Positions 1 through 9,966 are shown, counted from the first letter of the stretch. The stretch: DNA of 64,000 nt from Paenibacillus tyrphae (GCF_024158745.1 NZ_JAMZAW010000007.1:62001-126000), one strand, 5' to 3'. Numbers and translations are program-made. The notes: generated from the letters alone by a model not told the origin.

Positions 1-123
1 CAGAAGGCTGTGCCACAACGTATTCATTGAATTCGAAGGCATAAGCGACCCACCTTAAAATCGTTCTTTTCCTTCCATACTACACTATACCCGGGACAAA
101 AGAAAAATTTAACAAAGACCCCG

Positions 124-153
124 TTGACAACATCCGTGCGTGTGATATATATT
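124..153 (+). promoter_or_regulatory. Candidate sigma-A promoter of the efflux gene
   Basis: A perfect -35 hexamer TTGACA at 124-129 is followed by the AT-rich stretch TATATATT; the -10 could be TATATA at 146-151 (16-base spacer) or TATATT at 148-153 (18-base spacer). It points at the efflux gene at 235. Bases 1-123 show no supported gene. Confidence 0.6.
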
Positions 154-161
154 TTAGCACA

Positions 162-184
162 AATACTATTTTTAGAATAGTATT
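162..184. promoter_or_regulatory. Inverted repeat, probable operator of the efflux gene
   Basis: Perfect 9-base arms AATACTATT and AATAGTATT flank a 5-base centre. The repeat lies just after the -10 region and before the ribosome site AAGGAGG (216-222), where a bound repressor would block transcription. The size suits a dimeric TetR- or MarR-type repressor, but no such gene is adjacent, so the regulator is unknown. It could also fold as a hairpin in the mRNA leader. Confidence 0.55.
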
Positions 185-234
185 ATTCGAAAAGTATTCA
201 GTTCCATTTATTCATAAGGAGGCTGCCATTTGTT

Positions 235-1614
235 ATGAAGCCTGAAGCCGCAAGCCCGTCGTTTCGGGAATCGTTAATTATCCCCCTATGGGGGCTCACC
301 GTCCTGCTGGTCGTCATGAACACGACCATGTTCAACGTTGCGCTGCCGACCGTTGCCCATGATTTGGGGCTGACCGCGACAGCCGCTTCGTGGATCGTCA
401 CCGGCTACTCGATTCTGTTCGCCATTTCGTCCATCACATACAGTCGCTTGACCGACTTCGTTCCGATCCGGACGCTGCTGATGATCGGCCTCGTGCTGCT
501 CGGCATCGCCTCCGTCGTCGGCCTGCTGGCGCACAATTTCTACGCCGTGCTGGCCGCCCGCCTGCTCCAGGCGATCGGAGCGGCTTCCGCGCCCGGTCTC
601 GGGATCGTTCTCGTTACCCGGTATATCCCGCTGGAGCGCAGGGGCAAATCGATGTCCGTCATTATTTCCGCGGCGTCGTTCGGCTTCGGTCTCGGCCCGA
701 TTGTCGGGGGCGCGATGACGCAGTATTTCAGCTGGAACTCGCTCTTCGTCGTAACGGCCTTGGTGCTGCTGACGATCCCTGTATTTTACCGCAATCTGCC
801 CGAGCAGCCGTATACCCGTATTCAATTTGACGGATGGGGCGCCCTCTTCATCGGTGTCGGCGTCACCGGTCTGCTGCTCTTTCTGACGCTGCATCCTTGG
901 TGGGCTCTGGTACTGGGAGTGCTGTCGCTGGCCGCCTTTTGGATCCGAATTCACCGGGTCGACCAGCCTTTCCTGCAGCCTTCGCTGCTGCGCAATCGGC
1001 CATATATGAATCTGACGGTGATGGGATTTGTGGCTTACGTGCTTCATTTTGCCACGTTGTTTCTCATGCCTCTCGTGATCATCCGCCTGTATGGACAAAG
1101 CTCCGCCGTCACCGGATTCCTGATTTTCCCCGGGGCGATTCTGACCGCGCTGCTCTCGCCCCGGATCGGCCGCTTGATCGACCGGCTGGGCAATACCCCG
1201 GTCATCTTGGCCGGACATGCGACCCTGCTTGCCGCCACTTTCGTTTTTGCGCTGCTCTCCACGCAGTACTTGTACGCCATCACCGCTGCGTACATGCTGA
1301 TGAGCGTGTCGGTGTCCGCCATCGGATCGAGCGTATCGAACGAAATGTCGCGCATTCTCGCAAAGCATGAAATCGGCGGCGGGATGGGCATGGCGCAGCT
1401 GACGCAGTTTTTCGGCGGCGCGCTCGGCGTGGCGCTCACCGGCGCTTCGCTCGTCTGGCAGGCGTCCGCTCCGCTGCAAGCCGCTTACCGGAACATCTTC
1501 TGGGTCATGGTAGCAGTCGCTGCCGCTTCCCTGCTCGTCTCGCTAAGCTATGTCCGCGCAAGCCGCAAAACGGCTCCGCTGCCCGCTGTCGAAGAAGCCG
1601 CGAACGCCGGATGA
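235..1614 (+). CDS. MFS drug efflux transporter (DHA2/TetL-like, 459 aa)
   Basis: An integral membrane protein of the major facilitator superfamily, expected to export a drug or other small molecule in exchange for protons. The sequence is almost entirely hydrophobic segments. The N-terminal helix contains MNTTMFNVALPTV, and residues about 130-160 hold the antiporter motif C region (GFGLGPIVGG), preceded by RYIPLERRGKS. Length and this arrangement resemble TetL/TetK and other 14-helix DHA2 antiporters, but the substrate cannot be read from sequence. The ATG at 235 follows AAGGAGG at 216-222 with a 12-base gap. The gene stands alone, with its own promoter and inverted repeat upstream and a terminator downstream, which suggests inducible expression. 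Confidence 0.85.
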   Translation: MKPEAASPSFRESLIIPLWGLTVLLVVMNTTMFNVALPTVAHDLGLTATAASWIVTGYSILFAISSITYSRLTDFVPIRTLLMIGLVLLGIASVVGLLAHNFYAVLAARLLQAIGAASAPGLGIVLVTRYIPLERRGKSMSVIISAASFGFGLGPIVGGAMTQYFSWNSLFVVTALVLLTIPVFYRNLPEQPYTRIQFDGWGALFIGVGVTGLLLFLTLHPWWALVLGVLSLAAFWIRIHRVDQPFLQPSLLRNRPYMNLTVMGFVAYVLHFATLFLMPLVIIRLYGQSSAVTGFLIFPGAILTALLSPRIGRLIDRLGNTPVILAGHATLLAATFVFALLSTQYLYAITAAYMLMSVSVSAIGSSVSNEMSRILAKHEIGGGMGMAQLTQFFGGALGVALTGASLVWQASAPLQAAYRNIFWVMVAVAAASLLVSLSYVRASRKTAPLPAVEEAANAG

Positions 1615-1643
1615 AGCCGTATCTGTTATTTCAATATCCCGAC

Positions 1644-1690
1644 GAGCCTCTCGTTTTCTCTTGTTGAAAACAGGGGCTCTTTCTCTTTCC
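1644..1690 (+). terminator. Intrinsic terminator after the efflux gene
   Basis: GAGCC at 1644 pairs with GGCTC ending at 1679, with an inner GTTTTC/GAAAAC stem, followed by the T-rich run TTTCTCTTT. It separates the efflux gene from motA. Confidence 0.7.
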
Positions 1691-1822
1691 CAGGTTCTAA
1701 AAAAATTTAAATTCCGCCAAGTCGATTCGGCAGGATTTGTGTCATTTTATGTCGAACTAATGAACTGCTCATCTAATTGGCATATCATGCCTGAATAAAC
1801 AGAAGCGGAAGGTGTTCCTCGC

Positions 1823-2614
1823 GTGGAAAAATCAACTATCATCGGCATTATTCTCGCAATTATCGCAGTAGGGGTGGGCATGGTATTAAAGGGGGCAAGC
1901 CTGTCCGCATTAGTCAATCCGGCGGCCATCCTCATCATTTTCGTCGGGACGGCAGCATCGCTCTTTATCGGATTTTCGATGGAAGAGATTAAATTGTTTC
2001 CGAAATTAATGAAAATTGTGTTTACCGAGCAAAAGACGATCGCGAAAATGGAACTGATCGACATGTTCACGGACTGGGTAGCGATTACCCGCCGCGAAGG
2101 CTTGCTGGCTATGGAAAGCAAGGTGGAGGAAATCCCGGATCCGTTCTTGCGCAACGGGATGCGGATGATCATCGACGGGAACGATCAGGAGTTCGTTCAT
2201 GACGTATTAATGGAAGATATACATACGATGCAGGAGCGGCATCGGACGGGCGCGCAAATTTTTACGCAAGCCGGTACCTACGCACCGACCCTCGGCGTTC
2301 TCGGGGCAGTGGTCGGTTTGATCGCGGCACTCAGCAACTTGAGCGAAATCGAGGCGCTCGGCCATTTGATCTCCGCCGCCTTCGTCGCTACACTGCTCGG
2401 CATCTTTTCGGGATACGTGTTATGGCACCCGATCGCGAATAAGCTGAAGCAGAAGTCGAAGAAAGAAGTAGAGTTGCGTCTGATGATGGTGGAAGGACTG
2501 CTTTCCATTCAGACCGGCATTTCCGCAACGGCCGTCCAACAGAAGCTTATGGTCTTCATTCCGACGTCCCAGCGGGAAAAAAATAACGACGATGCGGTGA
2601 AAGCGGATGAGTAA
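1823..2614 (+). CDS. motA: Flagellar motor stator protein MotA
   Basis: MotA forms, with MotB, the ion-conducting stator that drives flagellar rotation. The 263-residue protein has the family layout: two N-terminal membrane segments (about 5-50), a large charged cytoplasmic loop (about 60-150) that contacts the rotor, and two further membrane segments (about 155-205, including GTYAPTLGVLGAVVGLIAAL with the conserved proline). The start is a GTG with GGAAGGTG about 8 bases upstream; no better start lies inside. It overlaps motB by 8 bases, implying translational coupling. No other flagellar gene is nearby, as is common for motAB. Confidence 0.95.
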   Translation: MEKSTIIGIILAIIAVGVGMVLKGASLSALVNPAAILIIFVGTAASLFIGFSMEEIKLFPKLMKIVFTEQKTIAKMELIDMFTDWVAITRREGLLAMESKVEEIPDPFLRNGMRMIIDGNDQEFVHDVLMEDIHTMQERHRTGAQIFTQAGTYAPTLGVLGAVVGLIAALSNLSEIEALGHLISAAFVATLLGIFSGYVLWHPIANKLKQKSKKEVELRLMMVEGLLSIQTGISATAVQQKLMVFIPTSQREKNNDDAVKADE

Positions 2615-3440
2615 AAAACGACAAGAGCATCACGAAGAACACGTTGACGAATCGTGGCTGATCCCCTACGCCGACTTGCTGACGCTGCTGCTTGCGCTGT
2701 TTATCATTTTGTTTGCCGCCAGCCAGACCGACCAGAAGAAATACCAGGCCATCATGCAGTCGTTCAACTCCGCCTTTACCGGTGGGATAGGACAATTTAA
2801 CTTCTCGAACCTCATTCCGCTGACGTCGGAACCGAACATCGATCAGAAGAAGTACGATCAGCCGACTAGTCCGGCGACGCCGAACGCTTCGGAGCAGCAG
2901 CAGAAGCAACAGCAGCAGATTCAGCAGCAGATGGAGAAAGAGCAGTACGACCTGCAGCAGCTTAAAGAAAAATTGGACAAGTACATCGCCGAAAACCAGT
3001 TGTCCACCCAGCTGGAAACGAAGCTGACCGAGGATCTCCTGATGCTTACGATCCGCGACAACGCCTTGTTCTCGTCTGGATCGGCCACGGTCAAGCCGGA
3101 GGCGAAGCAGCTTGCGGGCACGATCTCCGAGATGCTCGCCCAATATCCGGATTATCGGATCGAGGTCGCCGGCCATACGGATAACGTGCCGATTCGAACC
3201 GCGGCCTTTGAAACAAACTGGGATTTAAGCTCCAAGCGGGCTTTAAATTTCATGAAAATTTTGCTCGAAAACGATAAAATCGGTCCGGAGCGCTTCCGCG
3301 CCATCGGATACGGCGAGTATCATCCGATCGATACGAACGATTCCGAAGCCGGCCGTGCGAAAAACCGCCGCGTCGAGGTCAGCATCCTGCGCAGCGTGAA
3401 GTCGCCGCAAATGATTGACGCTGCTGCGAAACAGCCGTAG
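2607..3440 (+). CDS. motB: Flagellar motor stator protein MotB
   Basis: The partner of MotA. The 277-residue protein has a short cytoplasmic start, one membrane helix (about 17-40) with the ion-binding aspartate in PYADLLTLLLALFI, a Gln-rich linker (about 92-115) and a C-terminal OmpA/MotB peptidoglycan-binding domain (about 145-260) with AGHTDNVPI and a following SSKRA segment. This anchors the stator in the cell wall. Family knowledge links such sequences to proton- or sodium-driven motors; the ion cannot be settled here. The ATG lies inside the last codons of motA. Confidence 0.95.
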   Translation: MSKKRQEHHEEHVDESWLIPYADLLTLLLALFIILFAASQTDQKKYQAIMQSFNSAFTGGIGQFNFSNLIPLTSEPNIDQKKYDQPTSPATPNASEQQQKQQQQIQQQMEKEQYDLQQLKEKLDKYIAENQLSTQLETKLTEDLLMLTIRDNALFSSGSATVKPEAKQLAGTISEMLAQYPDYRIEVAGHTDNVPIRTAAFETNWDLSSKRALNFMKILLENDKIGPERFRAIGYGEYHPIDTNDSEAGRAKNRRVEVSILRSVKSPQMIDAAAKQP

Positions 3441-3474
3441 CCACTACGCTATCGCCGCAGCCCTGTTGAAAAGA

Positions 3475-3522
3475 GAAGAGCCCAACCCGCACGCTGTCGG
3501 CGTACGGATTGGGCTCTTTTTC
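3475..3522. terminator. Terminator between motB and the SLH protein gene
   Basis: AAGAGCCCAACCCG and CGGATTGGGCTCTT form a long GC-rich stem followed by T5 on the plus strand; the complementary side also carries a short T-rich tail. It sits between convergent genes and can serve both. Confidence 0.85.
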
Positions 3523-3531
3523 GATTTCGGC

Positions 3532-6500
3532 TTACTTGTAAATCTTGTTCAAGATACGGTACATGAACACGGCGACTTCCGCTCTCGTGGCGTTTCCTTC
3601 CGGGTTCAGCGCCTGACCGTCGCCTTGGATCAGACCTTCCTTGACCATCCCGGCCAGACTGTCCGCCGCATAGGCTGCGACCTTCGCACGATCCGCGAAA
3701 CCGGCTAACGCCTCGGCGCTTGCGGTCATTTTCATGTTTCTGACCGTGCTCAGCGCTCTTGCCGTGATCGTGAACATATCTTGGCGGGAAATTTTTTCTT
3801 TCGGATTGAAGATCCCGTCGCCGGTTCCTTCAACGATTTTCAGTTCCTTGGCCGTGCCCAGCGCTTCGTAATAATAGTCGCCGCTGTTCACGTCTTTGAA
3901 GTTTCCGGTTACGGATGCTTTCAGCTCCAGCGTTCGAACGAGCATGGCGACAAAGTCCGCTCGCGTAATGTTCAGCGCCGGGGCGTACGTGCTCGCATCC
4001 ATGCCCTGGATGATGTCGCGCGCCGCTAAAGCCTCGATCGACGGTTTAGCCCACGCATAAGCCGCAATATCTGCAAACGTCTTGTCTACAAACGCTACGG
4101 CATATTTGCTAAAATGCTTCACTTCAAAGCGCACCGTTCCTGCTGCCGGATCGTAGATGCCGCTCGGCACCGGAAGAATACGACCCGCCGCATCGAGGTA
4201 GCGGATGACAATGCTGCCCGGGTTCTCCAGCTCTTTTGCTGTCGGCTTATACGGAATGGCAATCCGTACGACCGTATCCGGATTGTTCCATGCGCGGAAC
4301 GCCCCTTTTTCTCTAACCTCCAAATTGATGATCGGGCGGCTGCCGACTTCTTTCCGCGCCTCTTCGCTTAGGGAAGACGGGTCCTCCTTGCTGATCACCA
4401 AGCTTACGAAATCGGTATCTGCTACGTTCTTGTCCTTCAGGAAGTCTGAAGGCACGGTTACGCTACCGATAGGCGTCACGATCTCGTACTTGTTGTCCGG
4501 CGCCGTTTTCGTTACCGATTTCTTAGGCAGCGACACTTCCACGTGGTTCGCGTTTTGAGCGCCTTTCACCTCGATACGGACCACTTTAGCGCCGTCGGAG
4601 TCCGACTTCGCTTCCTTCTGCGCAAGCTCCAAATCTTCCGCACGAATCTCGACTTTCGCGGTTCCCGCTTCGACCTTCGCCTCGACGGAGATGCTGCCCT
4701 GCGTTACCGTAGCCTTACCCGGCGTAACGGCCGGAGGCTGCGTATTGGTGGTGCCCGAGCTGCCCGACGTTACCGGCGTGCCGGAATCTCCGGAGCTTCC
4801 GGAATCCGAGTCGTTGTCTCGTTCTTTTACAATTAGCTCCAGCTGTGCGTATTTGGTTGGGTCCATCTGGCTGGTCGCGCGAATGAACACTTCACCCGGG
4901 TTCAATGCGGTAACCAGACCTTTGTCGGTGACATTAGCGATTCCCGCCGGACCTTCCACCGACCAGATGACGTTTTTGTTAAGCACGTTCTCCGGCAGCA
5001 CTTTTGCAGACAATTGCAGCGTTTCCTCCACTTTCAGCACCGCGACCTCGCGATCCAGCCAAACCTCGCTCACTGGCGGATTGGTCGGCTTATCCGCTTC
5101 TTCTACGGTCAGCTGGAAGTCCGCATATTTCGTCGCATCCACTGCGCTCTTCGCACGGATCGTCGCGGTTCCAGGCGCAGCCGCCTTAACCAGACCACTG
5201 CCGTTGACGGTGGCAATCCCTTTCGACGATTCGCCATATACGGTCCAATAGACGGACTGGGTTACATTCGCCGGAAGAACCGTTGCATTCAACTGAAGCT
5301 CTTGCCCAACTTTCAGTTTGCCGCTCGTTTGGTCCAGCCGCACTTCTTCCACGCGAATCTCAGGCAGCCGATCCACCGTAATGACGCTGTCGGCGTATAC
5401 GTTGCTCCATACGCTTGTTGCCCGAACGACGGCACTGCCTAATTTTTGTGCGGTCACCAAGCCGTCCGCTGTTACCTTAACAACATTGTCCGCAGAAGAG
5501 CTGTAAACGGACCATGTTACACTCTTGTTGCTGGCATTGGTCGGCAGCACGGTAGCCTTTAATTCAACGCTCTCGTTCACGGCCAAATTGACCTTCGGTT
5601 TATCGATCACCACCGACTGCGCCTGAATTTTGAGCAGTCTGAACTGATCCACCACGCGGTCGTTGATCGTTTTGACGACAAACTTCATCTCGTCCCCGTC
5701 GATCTCGGCAGCGACGTACATCTGCACCTGCTCGCCGTCTGTCACCTTCTGCCAATCTCTTGCCCATACTTGGTAAAACTTCGGACCGGACGAGCCGCCG
5801 ACGATATACGTCGTGCCTTCGCCATCGGCCACCGGCTTTTTGTCTTTCATCGGGTAGGTCCGCACATACACGTGATCGTGACCGTTCATGACCAGATCGA
5901 CTTGGAACTCGTCGAAAATCGGCGTCCAAGTGTTACGGATATGCTCGGAATCGTACATGCTGCCGAACGGTCCGCGGTGGAAAGCGACAATCTTCCACTT
6001 CTTGTCGGTTGCGGCCAAATCTTTGCGCATCCATTCCTTTTGCTGCTCGAAATCATATTCACTGTTCAGCACCACAAAATGGGCGTTCTTGTAATCAAAG
6101 GAGAAGTTGCTTCCTTTGAGACTGTCGATCCCGTTCTGCGGGTGGTTGAAGTGAGCCAGATAATCTTCCGTCTTCCGCGTACCGGTCACTTCGTGGTTGC
6201 CGACGACAGGCACCACGGTCGTTTGCAACAGGATGCCTTGAGCGGCATTGAACCACATGTTCCACTCGTTTTCCTTAAAGCCGTCCTCGACCAAGTCGCC
6301 GCCCTGTACGACGAACTCCGTATCCGGATGATCGGTCATCGCTTTTTTCAAAATATCTCCCCACAGCTTGAAGCCCGCTTCGTTCGACGCCTGGGAATCT
6401 GCCAGGAAAATGAACTTCGTGCGTTCGCCCGCGGCTGCCGCGGTCTGAAGCGACCCGTTCGGGCTGTAGTTGCCATGGCCGTCGCCCACGCGGAACACAT

Positions 6501-9500
6501 AGTGCGTTCCCGGCTCCAAGCCATTCGCGATAGCCTTATGGACCCGCACGGTTCCCGTATCCGTCGTGTTGAACAAGTAGCTGCTGCCAGTAAACCGCTT
6601 CACGTTCGGTGCACTGAAATCCGTAAACTCCGACTTCTTCACGACCTCAACCACCGTATCGCCCGTAGCCGGGTCCGTATGCCATGTGAAGGCTTTGGAG
6701 GTCGTCGTGTCCGCTCCCATCGTCACGCTGACGTTGCTCGGAACCGGGCTGCCCGCCAGCTTCGATACTTTAAACTTCAAGATCGGGCTGTAGGAGTCGC
6801 CCTTGACCGCTTGAAGCTGGTACTCCTTCACTTCGGAAGTAAGAGCCCCCGTAATCAGCGAACCTTGAGCGTCGGTCACACCGACTTCGGCACCGCTAAT
6901 GACGGTTATTTTGGCTCCTTCGACCGGAGCTCCGTTCTCGCCGACTACCTTGAACGTGGTAGGCATCCCTTGAACGACGCCGTGCTCATCCCAGCTTAGC
7001 TGCAAATGATGCTTGATGGCCGCTTCCACCGGCAAGCCGAAGAAGCCGAAGCTTGTATCGCCTTTATCTTTAAACGTAATGGTTCCCGTTTTAAAAGCAA
7101 TTTTGACCGTATCCTTCGCATCAGGCTTTATCCGGTATTGAATTTGGCCGAGCAGATCCTGATCGGTCAAGCCTGCCGTATAAATATTGTTGAAATTCAA
7201 CTTAACGGCGCCCGTAGCTTCATCGACCGTAGAGACGAGTTGGCTTTCCGCCAGCTTGCCGCCTTTCAATACCTTCAATCCGTCAACCTTCGCCGGATCG
7301 AAGCCGAATTCCATCGTTCCGCCCTGGATATCCGCCGCTTTCAACGCTTTAATATCGACGGTGTACGTATTTCCTGCATAGACGGTTGTCGGAGCGTCGT
7401 AAACGATCTTCGACGAGCCCGTATCTACCGTGAACGTCCATTCCTTCTCCGTAACGTTGCCGGACAAGTCTCTAATCTTGATCTTCGCCGAGTGAAGCCC
7501 GTCGGCCAGCGGCACGTTCGGCGTATAGTGAATTTGTCCTTTTGGAGGATACAGCGTATGCTGCACCAAGACACCGTCGACGTAGAAGCGGATTTTGTCC
7601 GGGTCGATCAGCGTCGTTGCCGGATGTTTCACTGGATCGTAGCCGTAATCTTCGCCAATCGCCTCGATTTTCGGCGTATTCGTCGTGACTGCGCTGCCTT
7701 CCGCAGGCTTGAAGTTTTTCAGCACAGGCGGGTCCATATCGTCATTGGTCGGCCCGTAAACCGCCCGGATCTGGTCGATGTAGAGGACGCCCGCCGTCTT
7801 GTTGTCATTTTTCGTTTCCATGTAACGCACAGGCTGATCCATGCGCAGCGGAAGCGGACGCCCCTTCGGTACGACAGCCTCCAAATATCGCCAGCCCGTA
7901 AAATCGACGCCGACCGTCTGGTCTACGTAATCAATGCCGACGGCTGATCCGTTACCGTCGCGGATTTGTCCGCGCAGCCAGTGCTTTTTCCCGTCGCCAT
8001 ACACCCACAAGCCGATTTTCTCCGGATAGCCGGGAATTTGAATATTGCTTTCCAGATCTTTCGCTGTTATATAAGCTCCGGAAGTCCCGATCGTTTCCGT
8101 GAAATCGTACTCCAACTTCGCCGCTTTATTGCCTAAACGGACGAAGTCCTCATTCGTTTCTTCGCTGAGTTTCATCGTCTTGTAACGTGCGCCGGATTCG
8201 GTCAAATACTTGCCCGTACCGTTCTCGAAATCCTCCAGCACGACCGGCGGAAGTCCGACCTTAACGTCCATCGACGCTTCAACATGGTTGTATTTCACGA
8301 AAATTTTGCCGCTCTGCTCCGTTGCATTTGTCGCGGTAAACACGCCGTCCGCATCGATGCTGCCGATCGGCCCCTCTACGCGCCATTCGAGCTTGTTGTT
8401 ATGCGCGCGAATGAGCTGGCCGTTGCGGAGAGCGCTAACGCTCAGCGTAACTTTTTCGCCTGATGTGAAGGTTTTCACCGCGTCGGAGAACTTCAGCTCG
8501 GTCAGTTCGTTTACAACTTCCACTTGCCCTTTGCCCGTCAATCCGCCTGCGGCCGCTGTAACGTCAACCATCCCTGGTTGGTTGCCAGCGGTAAATTTCC
8601 CTATGGTATCGATCGTTCCGAGAGGAGCGTTCAGGCTCCACTCCAGCGTTCCGCCGAACGAAGCGGGATGACTGTTCGCATCCACGGCAGCCGCTTTGAA
8701 CGAAACGGAAGAGCCGACCAGCACCCGCTCCAAGTTCGGCTGCACGACCAGCTTCGATGCAGCGCCTTCCGGCGCTTTGTTCACGAGCAGGAGCCCGTTC
8801 GCCGTCTTGCGCTCCGAGCCGTCCGAAGGCCGGTTCAAAATTTGCCGTTTCGTTTCGCCCGGAAGCTTGGCTACGAACGTCGCAGAACCGCCGCCGTCCA
8901 GACAAAGCGCGTTCACGGCGCCCATATCCTTCATGATCTTCGCGAGATCGTCATAAGACACGCCTTCGCTAAAGCCCGGCGCTCTGCCGTCGATTTCGAT
9001 CATTATGATCGAACCGTCGGCTTTGGTGCCGATCCCGACCCGAGGGTACAAGGCTTTGTCTTCGTGGGTTTGCGCCACGCCGTCCTTCACCAGCATAAAG
9101 ACGCCGCCCATCGCCATTTTGACGTCTTTCCAATCTTCTTCCAGTTCGAAGCTTGCGGTGACCTCGTCGCCGATTTGAAGTCCGACCAGCTCGGCCCTGT
9201 ATTTGCCCGATGCGGACAAAACGACTTGTCCGGCCTTCAACGGCGTATTTCCTTTATCCTTATGAATCTCGGCCACTTTGAGCCTCAGACTCTTGCCGCT
9301 CTTCACTTCGCCTTCCAGCACGTCGAGCACAACCTCGTCCCCGAGATCGTTCGTCATCGTGGAGGTGTGGAAGGAAGCGGTGTACAGCATGAGCGCTTCG
9401 CTATTTTCCCGCATCCGGTTGATGTGGGAGATCGGGATCGTCTTGCCCCCGATCGTGAGCGTCCGGGTCAGCTCCGGGCTCAAGCCGTAAATCGTCGTGC

Positions 9501-9966
9501 CGTCGTTCTTGAGCCCGAAGGCAAGCCAGCTCCATTTTTCCGGCGGACTGGTCAGAATCTCGCCGTCCCCCATGAACAAACCAAGCGGAACGCCGGTCGC
9601 CATGTCGTAAAAGTCGCCGTTAATGGCCGCAATGACCCGGTTGCCGGGGGCGTCGGCATCGTCGGCCATTTTCGTTACGCCCTGCATCCCGTACACTTTG
9701 CCGTTTGTTTTGCCCGGTTGCAGGTCGAGCGCTGTATTTTTCGGATCAAATTCGACAGAATGAATTTTCTCCAAGCCTTGCGGCAACTTCATGTCCTGCC
9801 AGATGTACTCTGCACCCGGACCGAGCTCCATTTGACGAGAATCCAGAACTTGTCCGAATGCCGTCTGGGGACTGTCCGCCGCCAAAGCTTGTCCCAAAGG
9901 AGAAACCAAAGATAATACGATAAAAAGGTTGAGTAATAAAGCCATACTGCGTGTCTTTCGTTTCAT
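3532..9966 (-). CDS. Giant SLH surface protein: phosphodiester glycosidase plus metallophosphoesterase (2144 aa)
   Basis: A secreted cell-surface enzyme. The chosen ATG (9966) follows GAGGAGG by 12 bases and begins a clear signal peptide (MKRKTRSMALLLNLF..., cleavage near ALA-AD); longer in-frame extensions lack a ribosome site. Domains in order: phosphodiester glycosidase (NAGPA type, about 60-400, core LCLDGGGSATF near 356), two Ig-like domains (about 410-590), a jelly-roll-like region, a cohesin-like domain (about 855-990), a purple-acid-phosphatase N-terminal/FnIII-like domain (about 1070-1175), a calcineurin-type metallophosphoesterase (about 1190-1385, with GDLVEDG, GNHE and GHDHVYV), three Big_2 Ig-like domains (about 1460-1710), a Ser/Gly linker, and three SLH domains (about 1965-2144) that bind wall polysaccharide. 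Two phosphodiester/phosphoester chemistries in one protein suggest turnover of phosphorylated wall or environmental polymers; this is inference. Confidence 0.88.
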   Translation of the reverse strand: MKRKTRSMALLLNLFIVLSLVSPLGQALAADSPQTAFGQVLDSRQMELGPGAEYIWQDMKLPQGLEKIHSVEFDPKNTALDLQPGKTNGKVYGMQGVTKMADDADAPGNRVIAAINGDFYDMATGVPLGLFMGDGEILTSPPEKWSWLAFGLKNDGTTIYGLSPELTRTLTIGGKTIPISHINRMRENSEALMLYTASFHTSTMTNDLGDEVVLDVLEGEVKSGKSLRLKVAEIHKDKGNTPLKAGQVVLSASGKYRAELVGLQIGDEVTASFELEEDWKDVKMAMGGVFMLVKDGVAQTHEDKALYPRVGIGTKADGSIIMIEIDGRAPGFSEGVSYDDLAKIMKDMGAVNALCLDGGGSATFVAKLPGETKRQILNRPSDGSERKTANGLLLVNKAPEGAASKLVVQPNLERVLVGSSVSFKAAAVDANSHPASFGGTLEWSLNAPLGTIDTIGKFTAGNQPGMVDVTAAAGGLTGKGQVEVVNELTELKFSDAVKTFTSGEKVTLSVSALRNGQLIRAHNNKLEWRVEGPIGSIDADGVFTATNATEQSGKIFVKYNHVEASMDVKVGLPPVVLEDFENGTGKYLTESGARYKTMKLSEETNEDFVRLGNKAAKLEYDFTETIGTSGAYITAKDLESNIQIPGYPEKIGLWVYGDGKKHWLRGQIRDGNGSAVGIDYVDQTVGVDFTGWRYLEAVVPKGRPLPLRMDQPVRYMETKNDNKTAGVLYIDQIRAVYGPTNDDMDPPVLKNFKPAEGSAVTTNTPKIEAIGEDYGYDPVKHPATTLIDPDKIRFYVDGVLVQHTLYPPKGQIHYTPNVPLADGLHSAKIKIRDLSGNVTEKEWTFTVDTGSSKIVYDAPTTVYAGNTYTVDIKALKAADIQGGTMEFGFDPAKVDGLKVLKGGKLAESQLVSTVDEATGAVKLNFNNIYTAGLTDQDLLGQIQYRIKPDAKDTVKIAFKTGTITFKDKGDTSFGFFGLPVEAAIKHHLQLSWDEHGVVQGMPTTFKVVGENGAPVEGAKITVISGAEVGVTDAQGSLITGALTSEVKEYQLQAVKGDSYSPILKFKVSKLAGSPVPSNVSVTMGADTTTSKAFTWHTDPATGDTVVEVVKKSEFTDFSAPNVKRFTGSSYLFNTTDTGTVRVHKAIANGLEPGTHYVFRVGDGHGNYSPNGSLQTAAAAGERTKFIFLADSQASNEAGFKLWGDILKKAMTDHPDTEFVVQGGDLVEDGFKENEWNMWFNAAQGILLQTTVVPVVGNHEVTGTRKTEDYLAHFNHPQNGIDSLKGSNFSFDYKNAHFVVLNSEYDFEQQKEWMRKDLAATDKKWKIVAFHRGPFGSMYDSEHIRNTWTPIFDEFQVDLVMNGHDHVYVRTYPMKDKKPVADGEGTTYIVGGSSGPKFYQVWARDWQKVTDGEQVQMYVAAEIDGDEMKFVVKTINDRVVDQFRLLKIQAQSVVIDKPKVNLAVNESVELKATVLPTNASNKSVTWSVYSSSADNVVKVTADGLVTAQKLGSAVVRATSVWSNVYADSVITVDRLPEIRVEEVRLDQTSGKLKVGQELQLNATVLPANVTQSVYWTVYGESSKGIATVNGSGLVKAAAPGTATIRAKSAVDATKYADFQLTVEEADKPTNPPVSEVWLDREVAVLKVEETLQLSAKVLPENVLNKNVIWSVEGPAGIANVTDKGLVTALNPGEVFIRATSQMDPTKYAQLELIVKERDNDSDSGSSGDSGTPVTSGSSGTTNTQPPAVTPGKATVTQGSISVEAKVEAGTAKVEIRAEDLELAQKEAKSDSDGAKVVRIEVKGAQNANHVEVSLPKKSVTKTAPDNKYEIVTPIGSVTVPSDFLKDKNVADTDFVSLVISKEDPSSLSEEARKEVGSRPIINLEVREKGAFRAWNNPDTVVRIAIPYKPTAKELENPGSIVIRYLDAAGRILPVPSGIYDPAAGTVRFEVKHFSKYAVAFVDKTFADIAAYAWAKPSIEALAARDIIQGMDASTYAPALNITRADFVAMLVRTLELKASVTGNFKDVNSGDYYYEALGTAKELKIVEGTGDGIFNPKEKISRQDMFTITARALSTVRNMKMTASAEALAGFADRAKVAAYAADSLAGMVKEGLIQGDGQALNPEGNATRAEVAVFMYRILNKIYK

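Noticed and set aside
286-1479. Long minus-strand frame opposite the efflux gene
   Set aside because: Highly charged, repetitive product (Arg/Gln/Asp) with no ribosome site; it is the antisense shadow of the hydrophobic MFS gene.
8524-9915. 463-codon plus-strand frame inside the SLH protein gene, with others at 5770-6999 and 7006-7947
   Set aside because: Opposite strand of a well-supported gene; Arg/His-rich products with no motifs.
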